A DNA stretch of 64,000 nucleotides from Blastocystis sp. Blastoise (GCA_039096225.1 JBBPEB010000013.1:1721501-1785500); one strand, 5' to 3'; counted from the first letter of the stretch, positions 39,712 to 63,279 are shown. Notes: generated by a model from the sequence alone, not told the origin. Program-made: numbers and translations.

Positions 39712-39793
39712 GCACGGATGTCCGAGTGGTCTAAGGAGCTACGTTAAGGCCGTAGTATGTTCGCATGCGCGGGTTCGAGTCCCGCTTCGTGCA
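39712..39793 (+). tRNA. tRNA-Leu (anticodon AAG)
   Basis: An 82-nt class II tRNA. The acceptor stem pairs GCACGGA with TTCGTGC (one G-U pair), discriminator A. D-arm TCC/GGA. The anticodon stem CTACG/CGTAG encloses TTAAGGC, giving anticodon AAG, which reads CTT leucine codons. Long variable arm TATGTTCGCATG, T-arm GCGGG-TTCGAGT-CCCGC. Internal A box (TGTCCGAGTGG) and B box (GGTTCGAGTCC) for RNA polymerase III are present, and a T-run follows at 39798-39803 as terminator. No intron. Confidence 0.96.
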
Positions 39794-41186
39794 TATCTTT
39801 TTTATTTTTTTTTTATCAAAATTTTTATGTAGTTAAAAACATATTGTTTATCTTTTTTATATATTTTTTACATAACCTATACTAAATAAAATCAATTATA
39901 TAAGTAAAAATGACAAAAAAACTCCAGAAACAAAAAATAAAAGAAAACAAAAAAATGAAGACAATTTTTGATTTTTCATATTATTATATAATATTAAGTC
40001 CGACTTACATTTTAATAAATGAATTAAATTTCATATTTGTGAATTATGATCTATCTTTTATTCATAGATAGTTTTATAGAGTCTTTAAGCATCTCACTAT
40101 CAAATATAGCAAAAAAAAAGTGGTTTCTGTAAATGTTTTTGTGATTTTCTACTATTTTATTAAAATAATGGATGTAGATCGTCATATATTTGTATAGCAC
40201 AGGTTTTTTAAAACAAAAATATATATTTTTTATGTATTGTATGTTTCATTATTGTCGATATCGTTGAAATAATTCTTTTAATTCAGTATAAAATATTTAT
40301 TAATATATTAATTTACTCATTCTATAACTGAAATAATTTGTATTAAGTATAATAACAACTTGATTTGTATTTGACAAAAAAGAATTTGTTTTTGAAATGA
40401 ATAATTTTTGACTTGAATGACCTAAACACTTCGTTTTACAATTCAACTAAATACATAAACCTATGAATATCAACCTATGAATAAAATCAATAAATGACCT
40501 AAAAGCTACTTATAAAAGAAAAAACTGTGTTGACACTCCTATACTAGCAATTATTCCTCTTCAATATATATTACTGACTTGATGGAGTAATCTCATTTTA
40601 TGGAGTTATAGAGCATTATTTGTGTTTTTCTCAAAAACTTTTACAGTGTGTAAAAATGACCTTATATAATAAGATAATGCATGCTGAATGATATATAAAG
40701 GTCTAGAAAGTGAGAAAAACCATATTTAGAAAAGGACATGGGAAACAAACCAAACCCACTTTGGTCGATGGTATTTTGTTTTCGAAATGACATCAATCAC
40801 AACGCAATTGTTTCCATCGCTTTAGGAGTAATTCGGCATTTACGAGAATATCTTTTTTATAGCAGAGATTCTTAATAAAATGATGATTATCTATTAGACA
40901 TGAAAAATGACATTAGTAGTCATCATTTTCATGGTATCCAATAGTTTTTCAAGACCCTTTATCTAAAGACATCATCGAACAATTTATTGGATTTAGGAAG
41001 ATAATTCTCGATAGCTCCATCTCTGATAATCTCTATATAAAAAAATCATAAAAATGATTAAGAATACTCTTTTCTCGAGATTCGGATGTGAGGGTTACCC
41101 TGCATTTTTATTCTGGCATGAACCCTCATAATTCATTTATTCTTTATATTTGAACTACCAAATTTCTTATAACAGTAATCTGAAAC
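39794..41186. other. Intergenic, no gene seen
   Basis: 1.4 kb between the tRNA and the FTHFS gene. Around 40740-40870 base composition is less simple than usual for spacers here, but no open frame or RNA fold could be supported. The 3' part must contain the FTHFS promoter. Confidence 0.45.
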
Positions 41187-43434
41187 ATGTCTTTTGGTAT
41201 GTTCTTTTATTATATAAAAGAATCTTAGACATTTATTGTTTTTTTTCTTTAAATAGAAATTGTTGATCGTGCTGCTGCTCGTGTAGATTTTAAGCTTCCC
41301 GTTCCTTCTGATATTGAGATTTCTCAATCTGTTGAGCCTATCAATATTGATCTTATTGCTAAGGAAGCTGGAATCTTACCTGAAGAATTAGAGCTTTATG
41401 GTAATACTAAAGCTAAAGTTCGTCTTGAAGTTATTGATCGTCTTAAGGATCAAAAGAATGGTCATTATGTATGATTCTTTTATATAGTATTGTTTTCATT
41501 ATTATTTCTTCTTTTATTTATAGGTTCTTGTTACTGGTATTAACCCTACTCCTCTTGGTGAAGGTAAAAGTACTTGTACTGTATGTAATTATTTATTTAA
41601 TGAAGATAATGATTATATTTTTATTTTTATTTCGTTATAATTCAATTTTTTTAATAATAATAATTTTTAATAATATATAAATATAATAAATAATAAATAT
41701 AAATAATAAAAAAATAATAAATATAAATAAATAATAAATAATAAATATAAATAATAATAATACCTCTCTCTTTAGGTTGGTCTTTCTCAAGCTCTTGGTG
41801 CTGCTCTTCATAAGAAAGTATTTTCTTGTTTAAGACAACCTTCTCAAGGTCCTACTTTTGGTATTAAAGGTGGTGCTGCTGGTGGTGGTTATTCTCAAGT
41901 TATTCCTATGGAAGAATTTAATCTTCATTTAACTGGTGATATTCATGCTATTGTTGCTGCTAATAATTTACTTGCTGCTCAAATTGATGCTAGAATGTAT
42001 CATGAATCTACTCAAACTGATGAAGCTTTATTTAGACGTATTTGTCCTAAGAATAAGAATGGTGAATATGAACCTCTTGCTGCTCCTCTTTTAAAGAGAC
42101 TTGCTAAATTAGGTATTAATAAAACAAAAGCTGATGAACTTACTGAAGAAGAACGTACTAAATTAGTTCGTTTAGATATTGATCCTGAAACTATTACTTG
42201 GAAACGTGTTGTTGATACTTGTGATCGTTTCTTAAGAGAAATTGAAATAGGTTTAGCTCCTACTGAAAGTGGTCATTCTAGAAGAACTGGCTTTGATATT
42301 GCTGTTGCTTCTGAAATCATGGCTGTTCTTGCTTTATCTACTTCTCTTGAAAACATGAGAGAACGTTTAGGTGTTATGGTTATTGGTATGTCTAAATCGG
42401 GTGAACCTGTAACTGCTGAAGATCTTGGTGTTGCTGGTGCTCTTACTGTTTTAATGAAAGAAGCTATTAAACCTACTCTTATGCAAACTGTTGAAGGTAC
42501 ACCTGTATTTGTTCATGCTGGTCCTTTTGCTAATATTGCTCATGGTAATTCTTCTATTATTGCTGATAAAATTGCTCTTAAATTAGTTGGTGAAGATGGT
42601 TATGTAGTTACTGAAGCCGGTTTTGGTGCTGATATTGGTATGGAGAAATTCTTTGATATTAAATGTAGACAAAGTGGTTTAGCTCCTGATTGTGTAGTTC
42701 TTGTAACTACTGTAAGAGCTATGAAAATGCATGGAGGTGGTCCTAAAGTTCAACCTGGTCAAAGACTTCAAAAGGAATATGTTGAAGAAAATCTTGATTT
42801 ACTTGCTAAAGGTTTATGTAATATGCAACAACATATTCAAAATGTTTTAAAATATGGTGTTCCTTGTGTTGTTTGTGTTAATAGATTTACTACCGATACG
42901 GATAAGGAAATTGAAATGTTACGTAGTGCTGCTTTAGAAGCTGGTGCTTTAGATGCTTGTATGAGTAATCATTGGACCGAAGGTGCTAAGGGAGCTAAAG
43001 TCCTTGCTGAATCTGTTGTTAAAGCTTGTACTGATGAAGCTGTTCGTCAATCTATTCACTTCAAACTTATTTATGAAGATAACTTATCTATTAAAGAAAA
43101 GATTCAAACTATTGTTCGTGAGATCTATAGAGGTGATGTTGTTGAATATAGTGAAATAGCTGAAAAGAAAATTGCTTGTTATGAAGCTCAAGGATATAAC
43201 AAATTCCCTATATGTATGGCTAAAACTCAGTATTCTTTCTCTGCTGATCCTACTCTTCTTGGTTGTCCCCGTGGTTTTAAGATCACTGTTCGTGATATCC
43301 ATGCTTCTTGTGGTGCTGGATTTGTTTATCCTGTATTAGGATCTATTATGACTATTCCTGGTCTTCCTACTCGTCCTGGTTTCTATGATATCGATATCGA
43401 TTGCAAGACAGGAACTGTTCATGGATTATTCTAA
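41187..43434 (+). CDS. Formate-tetrahydrofolate ligase (10-formyl-THF synthetase)
   Basis: Four exons: 41187-41196 (only ATGTCTTTTG), 41257-41468, 41524-41580 and 41776-43434, giving 645 aa. It ligates formate to tetrahydrofolate with ATP hydrolysis, yielding 10-formyl-THF for purine synthesis and the one-carbon pool. Visible motifs are the P-loop [16 protein letters not shown] (spanning exon 3), the glycine-rich [31 protein letters not shown] signature, [18 protein letters not shown] and [22 protein letters not shown] near the C-terminus. The length matches eukaryotic FTHFS units of 620-640 aa and there is no dehydrogenase/cyclohydrolase domain, so it is monofunctional. Codon choice is strongly biased (GGT, GCT, CTT), unlike neighbouring genes, which suggests high expression. 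No mitochondrial presequence is seen, so it is probably cytosolic. Confidence 0.96.
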
Positions 43435-43807
43435 ATATATATACTTATAGTATACTTTATTCACTTTGTATACATGAATATATGTATACCTTTTCTCTTT
43501 ATCCTTTATTTATATTATTAAACAAATATTTATTAACTTAATGTAGATACGTAATTATTAATTAGTTATTATATAATTCTTTTTCCTTATTTTTTTTATT
43601 TGTAGTTGACGTGTATAAGTATTTCAAGATTTTTATTTTGTTCTTTATTCTTTGAATAATCTACATTACTTGTGTTATATTATAGATTATATATATGATT
43701 CGTTTTGTTATTTATTCATTAATTCTTTTACATAATTACTATTTAAAAACAACAAATGATTTACATGTTTTATAATAACAAATGTTTTAATGGACAGATG
43801 AACAGAA
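43435..43807. other. Convergent 3' intergenic region
   Basis: AT-rich spacer between the convergent FTHFS and SMYD-like genes; no gene seen. Confidence 0.5.
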
Positions 43808-44962
43808 TTATTCAGTATTTTCTTCCTTAGATACTTTTTCTATCTATATATAATATATATAATGAAAATACATAATTCAATAATAAAGAAAAATAGAGAA
43901 ACTAGGGAAATACTTGTAGAACACAGTTGGTACAGACAACGGTAAGAGGGTCTGTAACACCATAACAATAGGATAAAATTCGAGAAGCTTCTTTGGCATA
44001 TGTATATAACTATTTTATATATAGAATAATTAATAATATAAAATGATATATTATATATATAATAGTTGCTTTCCTTGGTTAATATTAGTATCATTCCATA
44101 ATAATTCATTCTTCTTCTTATATATATCCATATAGAGTCTCATCGCTAATTGCATATATAATAATGCTAAGGTATCATCTTCAATATCCATTATATACTT
44201 ATAACAATCTATACTCTGACCTATATAGAAAAATTAGTATATATATAGAATTATTGTATTCATTGTTAAGTTATATTGTTATATATATAATAGTTTAGTT
44301 ATATAGGATTATATTTGATAATTGTTAAGTTATATTGATTATATATATAATTTTTTAGTTATATTGATTATTTATATAATAGTTCATTATTTGATTATAT
44401 ATATAATTGTTTAGTTATATTGATTATATATAGAATAGTTAATTTATATGACTATATATATAATAGTTCATTATATTGATTATTTATAGAATAGTTAATT
44501 TATATATAACTATATATATACATATAAAACGAAGAAGGAAATGGTAAACAACAGGATTATGAATATCACTGAGATCGAGGTATAAAACCGTGGGAATCAG
44601 AGAATATAAAGTGGTATTATAGGGACCCAAAATAGATATATACTGAGAATTCAATAATTCCTATATATATGTATAGTTTATATATTAGGAATTATCAATA
44701 TGTTTAGTAATATATAGGTATATACATAGATTATAGATGCTATTTGATTTGTGTTTCCATCAATATTTAAAAGGAGGGATTTCAATGAATTCTGAATTGT
44801 GTTCATACACTCAACGTACTGTTTCACAGTGTGTATCGTAGAACACCGTACACATTGTACGGAATCTTTTGAATTACTTTATATGTAAATTGAATAAATA
44901 AATAAATAAATATATATATATATACTTGGAAATATTGATAGAAGCTCTACAATAGCAACCTA

Positions 44963-44993
<31 letters not shown>

Positions 44994-45364
44994 TATATAT
45001 ATATACTGATTGTATGTTCATGAGACTCATTTTTACACACTATATAATAGTAATATAATTATACATATTATTATTATTATAGTCTTTATTATTATTTTCA
45101 TAGTCTTTATTATAAGTATCAAGTTGATTATTAAGAAATAACTTATATATATATACCCAAGGCATTACACACGAACTCATCCTGTTTACTACTTCGATAA
45201 TAATTCATATTTGTTCCCGCCAAAGATGTTTTAGCGCCAATAAAACAACGCGGGCATTTACATGTAAACAGAAAAGATTGTTTTAATACAGAAAGTCTAG
45301 TTTCTCTGTTTAACATGGTATCTATATAACTATAACATACTTCTTCTCCTTTCTTAATATCCCC

Positions 45365-45448
<84 letters not shown>

Positions 45449-45485
45449 CTAATAACTAGAAAATGAATATATAATAATAATAATA

Positions 45486-45545
<60 letters not shown>

Positions 45546-47256
45546 GAATGGCTCTAAATACAAGCGTATCCCCGCCATTTATTTCCCGCAAACAAATATT
45601 TGGAAGACAAGAGTGATTTATATAGGCACCTGTTGGGTATATACCTATATATATATATATACATATATATGTATAACATAGAATAGCAGTGTATACAATA
45701 TACTAATAACAATAGAAGTAAATAATACATAATTTCAGTAATAAATAAATAAATATATATCTATATTATGATAGTAGTGTATATCTGTAGTATGGTTACT
45801 AATATAAATAGTTAAAAAATAATGAAAATATGAATAATAATAAATATATAACAGCATATAATAATATATATACCTGTTCCTAGAGAGTTCATAGCATCTT
45901 TTATCGGTGTCGCATTATAGCGGAGAATAAGTAGAAGACGAAAGAATACTTCGAAGGTAAGGGAAGAGACTTTAAACATAAGCATAATAATAAATATAAT
46001 AAGTATAATAATAAATATAATAAGTATAATAATAAGTATAATAATAAATATAATAAGTATAATATGATAATAAATATAATAAGTATAATATGATAATAAT
46101 AGTAATAAATATAATAAAAACTATATATACATGATTTTAATTCATCATAATAATAATGTGCTTCCTTTTCAGCCTGAGTATACGTGGCTGAATAGTGCTG
46201 ACATAATTCTTGCTGATGACTATATAGTTCCAGAATATCGTGAAACGTACATAACTGACGAAATCCTGTATCTATATATATATATATATTTATATCATAA
46301 TAACAAACAATATAAATATACTAATAAATATGTAATAAAAAATATAATAAATAAAATAATAATAAACTCAGTACCTATTAATTCTAAGAATAAAATATAT
46401 TTAAATATAAGTATATACAATTCTTTTGAGGATTCTTTTTCTCATAATTATATCTGCTTATTATATGTATATATAATAATAATATATCTCTATCAAAAAC
46501 TTGTTGAATTTCATTTGAATTTGATGTGTTTTTATGCTCAATCATAATATTTTTCACTTTACAAATTCCTTCACAATTATTCTATATATAATATTCATTA
46601 TTATATTATTTTGAACAATGAAAAAAATATAAAATAAATATAAATAAAAATAAAAATAAAAAAAAATATAAATGAAAAAATATAAATAAAAATAAATATA
46701 AATAAAAATAAAAATAAAAAAATATATAAATGAAAATAATAATAAATATAAATATAAATAAAAATAAAAATACATAATGTCTAACTTCGCTGTCTAAGAA
46801 GCAATCTTCACAACAATAAGCAATTCCACATTTACTGCAAGGCTTATATGGAATAGATATTGCCTTGAGACAATTGTAACATGATTTTCCTAATGAAGAA
46901 CCTTTCGTCGTCTTTTCATAAGAGTCTGAAGCAAGAACAACTTCTCCTTTGGGTATATCACGACTTGCAACCAAATATCGACCTTTCTCAGGAGAATATT
47001 CCAAATTTACAGCTACGATTTTATCATCAAAGAATGACTTTAAAGCGATATTTGTTGATGCACCATCATTTAACAAATAATTGCTACTAAATTCCGACAA
47101 TTTACTTTCTTTAACGATCGATTCTTTCTTACAAACCAGTTTGTGTTGAGGCCAGTCCTTCTTCTGACACTCACTTGAGCAATATCGAACTTTCCTGCAT
47201 TTCCCACATGTATACTTTCCGATATTCGATTTACAATATGAACAAACAGTATTCAT
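43808..47256 (-). CDS. MYND-SET (SMYD-type) protein, putative lysine methyltransferase
   Basis: Starts at 47256. A MYND zinc finger comes first (CSYCKSNIGKYTCGKCRKVR, YCSSECQKKDWPQHKLVC), followed by RYLVASRDIPKGEVVLA, the N-terminal half of a SET domain that MYND-type SET proteins interrupt. A second Cys cluster is CYNCLKAISIPYKPCSKCGI. Later exons complete SET: FEVFFRLLLILRYNATPI (about 45970-45880), GIYPTGAYINHSCLPNICL (about 45655-45545, with the NHSC cofactor/catalytic motif), then GEEVCYSYIDTMLNRETRL and FTCKCPRC (about 45355-45190), the post-SET zinc site. A helical C-terminus ends IEKVSKEENTE (stop 43808-43810). SMYD enzymes methylate lysines of histones or cytosolic proteins using S-adenosylmethionine. 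The exon at about 46270-46136 is open in two frames and its phase is uncertain. Introns contain TA, TAA and AAATA repeats. Confidence 0.85.
45366..45448. repeat. (TAA)n microsatellite in SMYD-gene intron
   Basis: About 27 units of TAA, followed at 45487-45545 by a pure TA run in the same intron. Confidence 0.95.
46618..46770. repeat. AAATA-type repeat in SMYD-gene intron
   Basis: Degenerate AAATAAAAATAAATAT repeats fill the first intron of the MYND-SET gene. Confidence 0.8.
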
Positions 47257-47864
47257 GACAAATATCAGTCCTATAATTCAAATTTGTCCACTTTTATTCT
47301 AAAAAAAGTTTCCCATGATTTTTATAAAAACTGGAAACTATCAAAACTTCGTTTCTTCTTTGTCTTTATTTATCATTTATGTAGATATATATTTATATAT
47401 ATTCTATTATATTTAGTAAATTAAGGAGAAATGAATACATCTATGAAAGAAAAAGACATTATAATTTCAGTGAAAGTACTAAAACGTTTTATGAATTCAA
47501 TGAAAAAACAAAAAACTGTGTATATTTGTTTCGGTTTACTTGGGAATTTTATTGTGTGATTTCATTTATTATTTTATCACGTTACTTCTTGCTGACTTAT
47601 TTTCAAGAATTCTTACTAAAGTAGCGAATACAAAAAGAAATCCTGCTTTCATTATTGATCATTATCAACAATCTACCAAACCAATTCAATTGAAATCATT
47701 ATCATTTATCTTGTTCATTAACCAAATATGCTTCCAAATTATAAGTAAGTATTTCAGATATACGTTTATTCATGCTGAACCCTGCTTATTCTTTCTTTAT
47801 GTCCATTTATAGTAATCTCCTCTCTTTTTTATATTTATGTTTTTATAATATTACAGTAGTTTCT
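47257..47864. other. Divergent intergenic region
   Basis: Separates the divergent starts of the SMYD-type and membrane-protein genes. A 90-codon plus-strand frame (47540-47812) shows no convincing protein character. A possible acceptor (TTACAG) just before the downstream ATG hints at a 5' UTR intron. Confidence 0.45.
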
Positions 47865-50571
<2,707 letters not shown>

Positions 50572-51066
50572 ATATTATTATTCTATATATCTATTAGTAT
50601 TTATGTTATTATCTCAATTCTTATTATTTTCTATATATCTTTTTATTTTAGATTATTCAAGTTTATATATTACATCATATACATTTATTATTCTTGTATT
50701 TATCCTTTTTTGTTGTTTCAATGATTCTTTCTGTTCCTCTATTCACAGCTATATTCATATTCATTTGTGATTCAGTCAAACATTGTTATGTTTATTCTTA
50801 TATATATAATTCTTCACTGGTATTTCTATTCTTTATCATTATTAATTTAAATCAAATTTATATATTCAGGAATTATTGTAATGTATTTTGTTCAATATAT
50901 TGTTTTTTATGTATTATAATAAAACACTTTCATATATTTATTTATATGTATTCTCTTTATGACATTTAATAAAAGTTACCGAGTAAATAAGTTTAAAAAT
51001 GAGAATTAAAAAGTTAAATAAAACTATATTATTATGACATGAATACATAAAAATGAATGGAAATAA
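50572..51066. other. Convergent 3' intergenic region
   Basis: AT-rich spacer between the stops of the membrane-protein gene and the SPF45 gene. A 91-codon hydrophobic plus-strand frame (50694-50969) is probably chance in T-rich sequence, though a small membrane protein cannot be ruled out. Confidence 0.45.
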
Positions 51067-52344
<1,278 letters not shown>

Positions 52345-52872
52345 TTCAAATTTGATTTATATTCAATGTGCTTGATATCTATTTAATTTATGTTATATTA
52401 GCTATAAAAAGTTTGATATACTTGAGTAAGTTGAATAAATAATGAGTATGATATAAATTCGTTTTTATGAATTAATTGTTTTTTAAAATAAAATTTCTTC
52501 TAAAAATCTGTACACATATTGTGGTGTGTGTAACTAGAATGATGATATTATTTTATAAGTAAAATGCGATAATAATTAAAAAAATATGATTTGTAACTAA
52601 AAATATACTTTTCAACATGGAGTGAAATAAAAAAGAAATATATAGAAAGAATACAGTTCCATATGACAGATATATAAGTAATAATATTAAATGATAATAA
52701 AAGAGTGACTTTAAATATAATAGAGACCAGAATGACTTGAAATATTTGAAGTATAATGATAATAAAAAAAATAGAATGAAAAAAGAAAGACTATATAGTT
52801 GAAGCACTATATATACTAAAATAATGTGTAAGATAGAGATGAATAAATAAATATATTCCTTTTAAAAAGGAG
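52345..52872. other. Intergenic, no gene seen
   Basis: Spacer between two minus-strand genes; it should hold the SPF45 promoter. The 84-codon hydrophobic minus-strand frame at 52553-52807 is probably chance. Confidence 0.5.
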
Positions 52873-52959
52873 CTAGTTCTGCTTAGGTTCGCCACAGGCG
52901 TAGCACTCGGTATAAATAGGCAAATTATCGGTATAATTACATAATATACATTGCCAATG

Positions 52960-52998
<39 letters not shown>

Positions 52999-54224
52999 TA
53001 TAGTATATACATAATAAAAACAAAATTATTGATAATCAAATATTAATAATAATAACAATATTATTATTATAATATCTATTAATACATACATCTTTTCCAC
53101 ATAATATACAACTAGTATTATCTTGATTATTTTTGGCGCCACAGGCGGGACAGATCCACGTGACTGTCATATCTTCTTGGGGTGATAATTCCTATGAAAA
53201 GAATAATAGTAAATAAATATATAGATTAATAATTACATATATATAATAATCATATATATATTATTTATGTATTATTCTTGACTTTACTTGAAATAATAAT
53301 AATAACATATATATATTATATTATATACAGAAGAGAAACGTCTACCAATAGAACTCTTTTTCTTTGGAACACTATTCGTGACAAATGGCTGGTCTTTGTT
53401 CGATTTGTTTATAGTACCAGTAGTATTAGTATTATTATTATTTAGTATATTATTATTCTCTTTATTTGAATTTGAAGAAAGAGGAGAAGATAGAACTATA
53501 TATATAATAATACTCATTATATATATATATATATACATTGATTATTATCAGAACTAGTCTTCTTCGATCCTATATAATAATAATAATATAATTATAATAA
53601 TAATAAGTATAAAAGCATTTTAGAGTTAATAAAAACATATTATTTATACTTTTTTGAAAGATATTTGTTTTTTTCCCCGCGATTTGAGTGTACTTTTTAC
53701 CTCCAGAAACGCTTGTAGAGTTATTCTTAGGGGAGTTACTGAGAAGATCCGGTGTGTCATCTGAAAAAAACTCCTGATCAACTATATATAAATATATATA
53801 AATATAATATATATTGTATACATACAAGAGAATTGATTATTATTATTTATAATATTATTATTGCTATTAATATTATTATTATTATTATTCATAGTATTAT
53901 TATTATTATTATTATTATTAATATTATTATTATTATTATTATTATTATCATTCCAGTCAAACATATCATTTGTATCCGATTGAGAAGTAGTATATATATA
54001 TGATTTTTGTGAGTTCACATTGAGGTTATTCATTCCTTCTTTAATATTATTATTATTATTATTATTATTCTTATTGCTATCAGAAATAGAAGAAGTATCA
54101 TTTGTGTCTTTAGAGCACGTGCACATTACACATTTGGATTCTGAATCAGAGTTGTTGGCACCACAGAAAGAACATACCCATAAAGAAGGCTAAATAGAGA
54201 AGAATTATTATTAGTGATATATTC

Positions 54225-54266
<42 letters not shown>

Positions 54267-55188
54267 TAATAAACATAAACATAATAATATAATAAACATA
54301 AACATAAACATAAACATAATAATAATAATAAATATAATATAATAATAAACAAAAACATAATAATAATATAGATAACATACACGTTTGGCTCCACAGACAG
54401 TGCATTTTAATTGGTTCATATCGTTTTCTCCAAACGTACATTGAGGGCATTCCCAGTAAGACACGTGCTTTATAGAACACAATACATAATATTATATATA
54501 TATCAATAAAAATGATAACATATAATAAGGCTTTATAATATATATTGAATATATATACTTGTGGAGAACTATTTAACGACGAAACTGACATCGCACTTAT
54601 GATTCTATATAATAAACAAATAATAAATAAATTTTATTCATAATAAATAATTGATTTATAAGAAGAAAAATATACTCAGCAGCAGACAGATTTGATGGAG
54701 CTGGAGAATAAGAAGGTTTTTCTTCTGAAGGAATAGATCTTAAACTGGATTGTTTACGTAATGGCTCTTTTTCACTTGAAATGGAATGAAAACTAGAGGA
54801 CCTCTATATCGTTAAAATCAATAGCTATTTCTTTTTAACATATATATACCTCTTCAACAGAAAAAGCAGAATTCTTCTATAAAATGATACAGTTATAATG
54901 ATATATAAATCTTGAAAATAACAAAATAGAATCCTCGGACATACAAATGATTTTCCATATTTGTCAAAGATTGCTTTTAAATCAGGATACCATTTTAATG
55001 CTTCTTTTGTTGCTGCCTTCCAGGATGTTTGTAACTCAACGATCTACATTGAAATAATAATATTTAAATAGTATAATAATAATTACATAACGTTGAGCAG
55101 ATTCATGAAAATGTTCTTCCTCAGACAATTGCGTTTTCAATTGTTCTAATTCTTTCTTCATCATATAGACACTACTCGTAGATGTCAT
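52873..55188 (-). CDS. Protein with coiled coil and four RanBP2-type zinc fingers
   Basis: Starts at 55188 (MTSTSSVYMMKKELEQLKTQ), stop at 52873-52875. The N-terminal exons (55188-54700) encode a coiled coil (KKELEQLKTQLSEEEHF) and a helical segment (WKAATKEALKWYPDLKAIFD). Four zinc fingers of the W-x-C-x2-C-x10-C-x2-C type follow: WECPQC...CTVCG (about 54455-54395), WVCSFC...CVMC (about 54185-54120), WICPACGAKNNQDNTSCILC (about 53165-53095) and WQCILC...CYACGEPK (about 52960-52880). Such fingers bind ubiquitin, Ran or single-stranded RNA; each lacks enough context to choose. Fingers 2 and 3 are separated by a long asparagine-rich stretch (about 54090-53830) and Ser/Asn/Lys linkers. Fingers one to three fit CxxC spacing; finger four has an atypical middle. 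Family not otherwise recognised; RNA processing or ubiquitin reading are both possible. Confidence 0.75.
53830..54090 (-). repeat. Asparagine-coding AAT repeats within an exon
   Basis: Interrupted AAT/AAC triplet runs translate to blocks of up to nine Asn with occasional Ile, Met, Ser and Thr. It is the only substantial triplet repeat in this window that appears to be coding. Confidence 0.7.
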
Positions 55189-55689
55189 TTCAGATATATT
55201 TCACTTGGATCGAACTTGTAAATGAAAAGATTATCTAGTTTTTGTATAATGCAAAAGATCTTTTTCTTAGCAAACTGGTTTTGTTTCTCAGAAAAAAGAA
55301 ACAGAAATGATATTTTTCAAATATAACGTGTAAAAAACGCATTTCACTAATAGTTGATAGTAGTTTTTAGTTAACTATTATATTGCCACGTATTGGAACA
55401 ATGTAAAACAAAATATGAAATAAAATTGATGATCTGAAGTACTATTTATAAGGTTATATGAGTTAATATTATAGTATATTCTTAATTGAAGCTGGTAAAG
55501 TAGTTATAATAATGATTTTATGAAAACAGCATTATGTTTTTGTAAAATTATGAATAGCGAGATAGACTAACAAAAAACAAACATTCCATAACGATTCGCT
55601 ATGGATGCTATCATGAATAAAATAATTTTAAAGAGAACATGAAAAACAGAATATAAATAAGACGAATTAAAAAATATACATAATTTTCT
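55189..55689. other. Intergenic, no gene seen
   Basis: 500-bp spacer between ALG10 and the zinc-finger gene, both minus strand; no coding or RNA signal. Confidence 0.5.
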
Positions 55690-58324
<2,635 letters not shown>

Positions 58325-59027
58325 TTTAGCTGTATAAAAGCAATAGCAATAATAAAAAATATGCTTTTCGTTGAAAACAGAATAAAAAGGTCTTTGAAGA
58401 TAGGGGAACAGAAACATTTTTTTTAAAATGATTGATGTTTTTCTCAATAATTATTCGATATTTTCTGTTTTATATGCTTTTAATTATTTTGATTAATAGA
58501 TTCACATTTCAATAAGATGTTTATATATAGAATAATGTTATAATAACATGTGATTTTTAAAATGTTGGCTCAACTTGAGAATATGAGGTATTGATAGTTA
58601 TATGTGTATATTTCTATTCGAATAATATCATAAATGACGAATAAGTTATTAAAAATGCATAAAAGAAAAGAACTGGATAGGAAACAACATTTTCTTTATT
58701 TATAGATATCATGAAACATATATGCATATATATATGTAGAATTGATTTCGTGATAACCTATGGTAATGAATAAAGTCGAGAATGAATGATTTATTATACT
58801 TTATATATATAGAATATATAAATATTAATGAACGAAACATATTTTTAAGGAGTTGATAACAATTACATGACAGTTGAGGAATGAATAGATATATAGATAA
58901 AAGAACAAGTATATATATAGTGATATAATATAATTATGAATAGTTAAAATTGCGCATAGAAAAAGAGATTTAGTTTTAGATCTACATATTGTTATATAGA
59001 TAATAATATGAAAATAATAAAAAAGAA

Positions 59028-59068
<41 letters not shown>

Positions 59069-59074
59069 TTATAT
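58325..59074. other. Intergenic, no gene seen
   Basis: 750-bp spacer between the TBC gene stop and the ALG10 start, both minus strand, with a TA run at 59026-59066. No gene supported. Confidence 0.5.
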
Positions 59075-62639
<3,565 letters not shown>

Positions 62640-63279
62640 ACTAAATATCTTATATCTAAAAAAGTAAAAGAAGAGATAAAACACAATATTCTCAGTTTTC
62701 ACGATTATCGAAAGAATCCTTCAAATAGTTTTACTTCATTGTTTTTCACTAATTATATATGTATTTGCTCTAATAATATCCTCTTTCTATATATTGTATG
62801 ATTGTTATGTCTCTCATGTATTTTGGAATAATCTTCATTTATCTTCAGAAAAAATGTTGACAGTTTCATTAACTAGAACACTATATTTGAATAGTTTTCC
62901 ACAACATCTATGTGTCTTGAATTATATGCGCACATTGCATTTATGATTAAATGCTTATTTATTCTGTAATAAATCTGATCCTCAAATTATTTTATTTATT
63001 AGGATTTAAATTTGTCAATAATAAGAATTAATACTCTTTAAGAGAGTTAAAAAGAGATAACAACAACTAGATAGCTTCAAAAAAGTGATTTATTTTTCTG
63101 TAAAGAAAAAATGAGTCAGTTTCCTCTGTTTTTCTAGTATTCCCAATAATATTTATAATAACAAATTTTTGCAAATAATACACTTATTTTGCATTCACTT
63201 ATTAAGAAATCTATATTTACAAATACCTATATTTAGTTATTTTCAAGATACCTAATAAAATCTACTAAAGCGTTTCATC
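62640..63279. other. Divergent intergenic region
   Basis: About 640 bp separating the divergent starts of the PDZ-TBC gene and the rightmost membrane-protein gene; both promoters should be here. No gene seen. Confidence 0.5.

Noticed and set aside
47540-47812. 90-codon plus-strand frame upstream of the membrane-protein gene
   Set aside because: No homology-like motif and no clean splice into the downstream gene; probably 5' flank or chance.
50694-50969. 91-codon hydrophobic frame after the membrane-protein gene
   Set aside because: T-rich 3' flanking sequence readily gives hydrophobic frames, and there is no start context or motif to support it.
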